A stretch of DNA of 9,783 bases. It comes from an uncultured Clostridia bacterium. Its GTDB lineage: Bacteria > Bacillota > Clostridia > Christensenellales > CAG-917. Where the stretch lies: positions 1-9,783 of the forward strand of contig CALGEU010000265.1 in the NCBI GenBank assembly GCA_937881285.1. The letters run 5' to 3'. Position 1 is the stretch's first letter. Each line of letters opens with the position of its first letter. Under the pieces are notes generated by a model. The model ran no database searches. It saw only the letters and a list, made by a program, of their open reading frames with translations, and was not told where the DNA came from. The position numbers and the translations under genes are program-made. Below are positions 6,149 through 9,783 of the stretch, one piece after another.

Positions 6149-7270
6149 ATGCAACTGTATCTGCACATTCCCTTTTGCAAATCGAAGTGCGCATATTGCG
6201 ACTTCAACTCGTACGCTTGTAAAGACGAAGCGTTGATTTTGCATTATCTAACCGCATTAAATCACGAAATATCACTTGCGGGAAAACGATTTGCGAAAGC
6301 AAAAACTGACACTGTGTATATAGGTGGCGGCACGCCGAGCGCACTTGACGAAAACAAGATTTCGTCGGTTTTCAATGCCCTTGAAAACGCATTCGATTTG
6401 TCTTTTGTCAAAGAGTTTTCGATAGAGTGCAACCCCGAAAGCATAACCGCTGAAAAACTCGCGCTTTACAAAAAACACGGAGTGAACCGCATAAGCATTG
6501 GCGTTCAAAGTCTTTCTGACGAAAATCTGAAAGTCATAGGCAGGCTTCACGACGCGAATACCGCTATTGAAAAAATCAAACTTGCAAAAGAGTTTTTCGA
6601 CAACGTTTCCTGCGATTTGATAATCGGACTTCCGTTTGACACAGTAGACGGCGTGAGAGAAGAAGTGCGCGCGTTATGTCCGCTCGTCGAGCATATCTCG
6701 ATGTACGAGTTGAGCATCGAAAAAGGCACGAGACTCGAAAGAATGATACAAAACGGAAAAGTCGTGCTTCCTAGCGACGACGACACGCAAACGCTGTTCG
6801 ATACGGCGTTCGACGAAGCGGAGAAATTAGGCTTCAAGCGATACGAAGTATCGAATTTCGCAAAAAACGGCAAAATATCATTACACAATTTCGGATACTG
6901 GACGAGAGAAGAGTATTTGGGACTGGGCGCAGGCGCACACTCGCTTGTTAAAACAATCGACGGAGAAAAGAGACTCGAAAGCGAAACGCGATATGCAAAT
7001 TTTTCTAAACTCGCTGAATATTGTGCTGCGGTCGAAAGAAAAGAAGATTATAAGGATATTGTGCGAGAGAGCGTAGAAACGCTCACCGAAAAAGACGTGA
7101 AAAACGAAACTATAATGCTCGGTCTTCGCACGCACACGGGCATAAATAAGGATTTGCTAGGTAAAATCGATGACAGACTTTCCGTTTTCTTCGAAGAGCA
7201 AGACGGAAAAGTGCGCTTGACGAGAGACGGCGTTGCGGTGATGAACTCTATTTTGGTTGAAATACTGTAA
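6149..7270 (+). CDS. hemW: HemW, radical SAM heme chaperone (HemN-like)
   Basis: This 373-residue protein belongs to the HemN/HemW radical SAM family. HemW proteins bind heme and a 4Fe-4S cluster and are thought to deliver heme to target proteins; they are often mislabelled oxygen-independent coproporphyrinogen III oxidase. The cluster motif is HIPFCKSKCAYCDF with C10, C14 and C17 (CxxxCxxC). The residue two past C17 is Phe, not the extra Cys of true HemN, which favours HemW. GGGTPS (59-64), ECNPES (93-98) and LGLGAGAHS fit the family, and a HemN C-terminal region follows. I chose ATG 6149 over an in-frame GTG at 6137 because the product then begins MQLYLHIPFC as usual and GGGGTGG lies 8 nt upstream. 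It follows lepA by 45 nt, a common Firmicutes pairing. Confidence 0.92.
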   Translation: MQLYLHIPFCKSKCAYCDFNSYACKDEALILHYLTALNHEISLAGKRFAKAKTDTVYIGGGTPSALDENKISSVFNALENAFDLSFVKEFSIECNPESITAEKLALYKKHGVNRISIGVQSLSDENLKVIGRLHDANTAIEKIKLAKEFFDNVSCDLIIGLPFDTVDGVREEVRALCPLVEHISMYELSIEKGTRLERMIQNGKVVLPSDDDTQTLFDTAFDEAEKLGFKRYEVSNFAKNGKISLHNFGYWTREEYLGLGAGAHSLVKTIDGEKRLESETRYANFSKLAEYCAAVERKEDYKDIVRESVETLTEKDVKNETIMLGLRTHTGINKDLLGKIDDRLSVFFEEQDGKVRLTRDGVAVMNSILVEIL

Positions 7271-7383
7271 TAGCGTTTGCATAAAAAACGACAGTTCGTC
7301 AAAGATAATTCGGAGCGAAAGAAGAAAATTTCCGTCGAAAAATGAAAGAAAAATAAAATTAATTTTATTGTTGGCAATATTGA

Positions 7384-7412
7384 TTGTCAAGAACGAAATT
7401 GTTTGATATACT
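7384..7412 (+). promoter_or_regulatory. Sigma-A-type promoter of the PRPP synthetase-like gene
   Basis: A -35 TTGTCA (7384-7389) and a -10 TATACT (7407-7412) are separated by 17 nt. Transcription should start near 7419, about 20 nt before the ATG. The sequence upstream of the -35 is AT-rich and contains an all-A/T 18-nt palindrome (7352-7369) that could act as an UP element or an operator. I see no convincing terminator for hemW between 7271 and this promoter. Confidence 0.7.
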
Positions 7413-7438
7413 CTAAATACAATCTTAGGAGAACACAA

Positions 7439-8587
7439 ATGACACCTGATTTTTCTATTTTCGGAGAGACGCCGAGCGCACCTATCGCCATCATCGCGAC
7501 ACCCGGTGCGGAAGAACTTGCGCAACTTATCGACAAGCGACTTATCACTCTTTTCAGCGAGTCTCATCTCGGAAAGAAACTTCACAAAGATACGTTCATT
7601 CTCAAAGCGGATTGCCCCCGTTTCACCAACGGCGACGCAAAAGGCATAATCTACGAGACCGTGCGCGGCAAAGATTTGTATATCATCTGCGACCCCGGCA
7701 ATCACGGCATAACGTATCCGTTCTTCGGAAAGGAAATCCCCGTCACTCCCGACGAGCATTTTGAAAACCTGAAACGCATCATCTGCGCATGCACAGGCAA
7801 GCCTGCTCGCATCACGGTCATCATGCCCATGCTTTACGGCGGCCGTCAGCACAGACGCAGTGCAAGAGAATCTCTCGACTGCGCGACAATGCTTCAGGAA
7901 CTTCAAAATATGGGCGTAAGCGACATCATCACTTTCGACGCTCACGACCCCAGAGTGCAGAATGCAGTCCCGCTTATGGGCTTCGACAACTACTTTGCAC
8001 ACTATCAGATTCTCAAACGCCTTACGAAACAATTCCCGGACGTAAAACTCAACAAAGAAAGCCTTATGGTCATTTCTCCCGACGAAGGCGCAATCCCCAG
8101 AAACGTTTATTACGCTTCCGTGTTGGGACTCGATCTCGGAATGTTCTACAAACGCCGTGATTATTCAACGGTGATAAACGGCCGCAATCCTATCATAGCG
8201 CACGAATATATCGGTTCTTCCGTGGAAGGAATGAACGTGTTCGTGGCGGACGACATGATTGCAACGGGCGACTCCATTTTGCACCTTGCAAAAGAACTCA
8301 AAGCAAAGGGTGCAAAGAGAGTTTTCCTTGCGGCGACGTTTTCTTTGTTCACCGAAGGCGTAGACAAATTCAACAAAGCGTACGAAGACGGCATCTTCGA
8401 CGCAGTGCTTTCGACAAACCTTACTTATCGCATTCCCGAACTTAAAGATTGCAAGTGGTTTGTGGAAGCGGATCTTTCCAAATATATTTCGTATATCATC
8501 GCAGCCGCCAACTTCAACGAATCCGTTGCAAATCTTCTCGATCCTTCGGTTAAGATACGCGAACTCGTTGCAAGACTCAGCGACTGA
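7439..8587 (+). CDS. Ribose-phosphate pyrophosphokinase homologue, long divergent form
   Basis: This 382-residue protein aligns by motif with PRPP synthetases, which make 5-phosphoribosyl diphosphate from ribose 5-phosphate and ATP for nucleotide, His and Trp synthesis. YGGRQHRR (133-140) sits where the classical enzyme has YARQDRK. FDAHD (166-170) replaces the DLHA region, SPDEG (213-217) matches SPDxG, YKRR (237-240) keeps the catalytic Lys/Arg pair, and DDMIATGDS (271-279) replaces the PRPP loop DDMIDTGGT. Ordinary bacterial Prs has about 310-320 residues, so this one is some 60 longer, mostly through its N terminus and insertions. I recall a similar long Prs-like group in Clostridia. The start is ATG 7439 with AGGAG at 7427-7431; an in-frame TTG at 7403 lies upstream of the predicted transcript start. 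Catalytic activity is likely but not certain. Confidence 0.85.
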   Translation: MTPDFSIFGETPSAPIAIIATPGAEELAQLIDKRLITLFSESHLGKKLHKDTFILKADCPRFTNGDAKGIIYETVRGKDLYIICDPGNHGITYPFFGKEIPVTPDEHFENLKRIICACTGKPARITVIMPMLYGGRQHRRSARESLDCATMLQELQNMGVSDIITFDAHDPRVQNAVPLMGFDNYFAHYQILKRLTKQFPDVKLNKESLMVISPDEGAIPRNVYYASVLGLDLGMFYKRRDYSTVINGRNPIIAHEYIGSSVEGMNVFVADDMIATGDSILHLAKELKAKGAKRVFLAATFSLFTEGVDKFNKAYEDGIFDAVLSTNLTYRIPELKDCKWFVEADLSKYISYIIAAANFNESVANLLDPSVKIRELVARLSD

Positions 8588-8604
8588 GAGTAAAGGAGCA
8601 TAAA

Positions 8605-9258
8605 ATGAAAATCACGTGGCTTGGTCATTCGTCCTTTCTGCTTGAAGAAAGCACGGGAACGAAAATAGTCACCGACCCGTATCATTCCTACGTCGGATAC
8701 GATATGCCCAAGGTTGACGCGGACATCGTTACGGTTTCGCACGCGCACAACGACCACTCGTACGTCTCGGCAGTCGGGGGAGACCCGACGGTCATCAACA
8801 GAGCGGGCGCATATGAAATCGGCGGCGTACATATACTTGCCCAAAGGTCTTATCACGACGACCAGAAAGGTGCATTGCGCGGTCAGAATATCATCTTCAA
8901 ATATCGCATGGACGGCGTTGACGTTTGCCACATGGGCGACATCGGAGAAGAGTGCAACGCAATTCTCGTCGAGTCGTTGATGCCCGTCAACGTGTTGCTC
9001 ATTCCCGTAGGCGGAAACTACACGATTGACGCGGTGCAAGCAAAAGAATACGTTGACAAAATCATGCCCGACGTTGTCATTCCCATGCACTACAAGACCA
9101 AAGATTGCGAATTCGATATAGACAAAGTCAACGAATTTCTCGATTTGTTCGACGACGAAAATATCGTATACGCAGAAGGCCCGACAGTTGAGTTTGACAG
9201 AGCGGATTTCGACGGCGAAGACACGAAAGTGCTCGTTCTCGAAAGACTTGCAAAGTAA
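8605..9258 (+). CDS. Metallo-beta-lactamase-fold metal-dependent hydrolase (UlaG-like)
   Basis: This 217-residue protein is a single-domain MBL-fold hydrolase. The metal motif HAHNDH (H46, H48, D50, H51) fits HxHxDH. H84 (SYHD), HMGD (H109, D112) and IPMHYKT (H162) are likely further ligands or active-site residues. The short form with the N-terminal MKITWLGHSSFLLE and an early TDPY resembles the UlaG/L-ascorbate-6-phosphate-lactonase-like branch (Lactamase_B_3 type). That branch covers many substrates, so the reaction cannot be read from sequence. It has no signal peptide and should be cytoplasmic. The start is ATG 8605 with AAAGGAG 6 nt upstream. It lies 17 nt after the PRPP synthetase-like gene, which suggests co-transcription and perhaps a phosphosugar or nucleotide-related substrate, though that link is only contextual. 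Confidence 0.88.
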   Translation: MKITWLGHSSFLLEESTGTKIVTDPYHSYVGYDMPKVDADIVTVSHAHNDHSYVSAVGGDPTVINRAGAYEIGGVHILAQRSYHDDQKGALRGQNIIFKYRMDGVDVCHMGDIGEECNAILVESLMPVNVLLIPVGGNYTIDAVQAKEYVDKIMPDVVIPMHYKTKDCEFDIDKVNEFLDLFDDENIVYAEGPTVEFDRADFDGEDTKVLVLERLAK

Positions 9259-9277
9259 CCAAACAACCAAAGAACAA

Positions 9278-9304
9278 TCGCCGTCACCCAAAAGGCGACG
9301 GCGA
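9278..9304 (+). terminator. GC-rich hairpin between the hydrolase gene and rho
   Basis: TCGCCGTC (9278-9285) and GACGGCGA (9297-9304) form a perfect 8-bp GC-rich stem; CC/GG pairing beyond an A-C mismatch could extend it. It lies 20 nt after the hydrolase stop. No T-run follows (GAAATATAC comes next), so it is not a standard intrinsic terminator. It may protect mRNA 3' ends, pause RNA polymerase, or belong to the rho leader. Confidence 0.45.
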
Positions 9305-9389
9305 GAAATATACTTCACGTTTTATATCCCCAAAAAAATAAAATTTAATATAAATTATGCCGATAAAAAGGCGTAAATCAGGAGTGTTT

Positions 9390-9783
9390 ATGGAAAAATA
9401 CACTAAACAAGATCTTGAATCAAAAAGTATTTTTGAAATGCGTGCCCTTGCAAAAGAAGTCGGCGTAAGCGCGCCTACGAAATTGAACAAGGCAGATTTG
9501 GTGGATCTCGTTTTCAAGATTTCAAACGGTGAAATGGAACCGCCCGCCGCACCGCGTCGCGGACGTCCCAAAAAAGGCGAAAACGCAGAAAAAACCGTTG
9601 AAACGAGTCAAAATACGGTCGATACCGTAAAATCCGAATCGCAAAAGAGCGACGTCGTCAAAATCGAAAAGAACGGTCAGACCGAAGAATTCGTGAGACC
9701 GAAATTCCAACCGACTTATCGTTCGACGAGTTACGGCAACAATAACGGTTACAATAACAACAACGGTTACGGCAACAATAATT
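9390..9783 (+). CDS. rho: Probable transcription termination factor Rho, N-terminal part (3' truncated)
   Basis: An open frame of 131 full codons starts at ATG 9390, with AGGAG at 9380-9384, and runs off the window. Residues about 5-45 (QDLESKSIFEMRALAKEVGV, then TKLNKADLVDLVFKI) match the helical SAP-like Rho N-terminal domain. An AT-hook-like RRGRPKK (56-62) follows, then an acidic/basic linker rich in Lys, Glu, Ser and Thr. From Y115 the protein becomes almost only Asn, Gly and Tyr, with 10 Asn in residues 117-131. Many Rho proteins carry a low-complexity insert here, before the RNA-binding domain; C. botulinum Rho has an Asn-rich prion-forming one. The RNA-binding and ATPase domains lie beyond the window, so the name rests on the N-terminal part. 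I see no clear promoter in 9305-9389, so it may be transcribed with the genes upstream. Confidence 0.72.
   Translation, partial: MEKYTKQDLESKSIFEMRALAKEVGVSAPTKLNKADLVDLVFKISNGEMEPPAAPRRGRPKKGENAEKTVETSQNTVDTVKSESQKSDVVKIEKNGQTEEFVRPKFQPTYRSTSYGNNNGYNNNNGYGNNN
9731..9783 (+). repeat. Imperfect 36-nt tandem repeat encoding Asn/Gly/Tyr
   Basis: TTACGGCAACAATAA occurs at 9731-9745 and again at 9767-9781, exactly 36 nt apart, so the coding pattern YGNNNGYNNNNG restarts. The copies sit in a run of AAC/AAT codons in the putative rho gene and continue past the window. In-frame copy-number change would leave the reading frame intact. Confidence 0.6.

Noticed and set aside
7352..7369. The AATAAAATTAATTTTATT palindrome as a hemW terminator
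   Set aside because: The stem has only A-T pairs and no T-run follows; it is better seen as AT-rich upstream sequence of the next promoter.
7403..7438. A TTG start at 7403 adding 12 residues to the PRPP synthetase-like protein
   Set aside because: It overlaps the promoter region just before the -10 element and lies upstream of the predicted transcript start; ATG 7439 has a well-placed AGGAG.
7157..8032. A 291-codon minus-strand frame over the hemW 3' end and the PRPP synthetase-like gene
   Set aside because: It covers the prs promoter region and two real genes in antisense; no motif or ribosome binding site supports it.
8425..9318. A 297-codon minus-strand frame across the hydrolase gene and the end of the PRPP synthetase-like gene
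   Set aside because: It is antisense to two well-supported genes, has no recognisable domain and shows the same composition bias as other shadows.

Overview
This window looks like chromosomal DNA from a Gram-positive bacterium of the Clostridia. That is an inference from several things seen: AGGAG-type ribosome binding sites before most genes, TTGACA/TATAAT-type promoters, intrinsic terminators, the lepA-hemW gene pair, a long clostridial-style PRPP synthetase homologue, and a Rho-like gene with an Asn-rich insert. TGA is used as a stop codon. I cannot name the genus. Almost everything is housekeeping or conserved core content; there are no mobile elements, tRNAs, rRNAs or CRISPR arrays.

Layout. 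Positions 1-68 hold the last 21 codons of an unidentified rightward gene. Positions 69-323 are a convergent intergenic region with nested dyads and terminators for both strands. On the minus strand, tldD (3031 to 1613) and tldE/pmbA (1601 to 324) form a tight two-gene operon for the two-subunit TldD/TldE metalloprotease, with a good sigma-A-type promoter at 3086-3114. A minus-strand glycerophosphodiester phosphodiesterase gene (4108 to 3293) comes next and ends at a strong terminator. Between it and lepA, two divergent promoters are almost superimposed at 4141-4178.

On the plus strand follow lepA (ribosomal GTPase EF4) and hemW (radical-SAM heme chaperone), linked by a hairpin that includes the likely hemW ribosome binding site. 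After an AT-rich gap and a new promoter come a PRPP synthetase homologue of unusual length and motif composition, a small metallo-beta-lactamase-fold hydrolase 17 nt downstream, and, after a hairpin-bearing leader, the 5' end of a gene that looks like transcription terminator rho. Its product has a SAP-like N-terminal domain, an AT-hook-like motif and an Asn/Gly/Tyr-rich segment that runs off the window.

How they fit together. lepA and hemW are commonly adjacent in Firmicutes. The TldD/TldE pair is self-contained, with no peptide precursor visible nearby. The prs-like gene, the hydrolase and rho are co-directional and may share the 7384-7412 promoter, since I see no clear promoter just before rho. 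The most distinctive signals are the prion-like Rho segment, the superimposed divergent promoters, the lepA leader hairpin, the hemW hairpin and the divergent PRPP synthetase. I see no clearly new multi-gene system.
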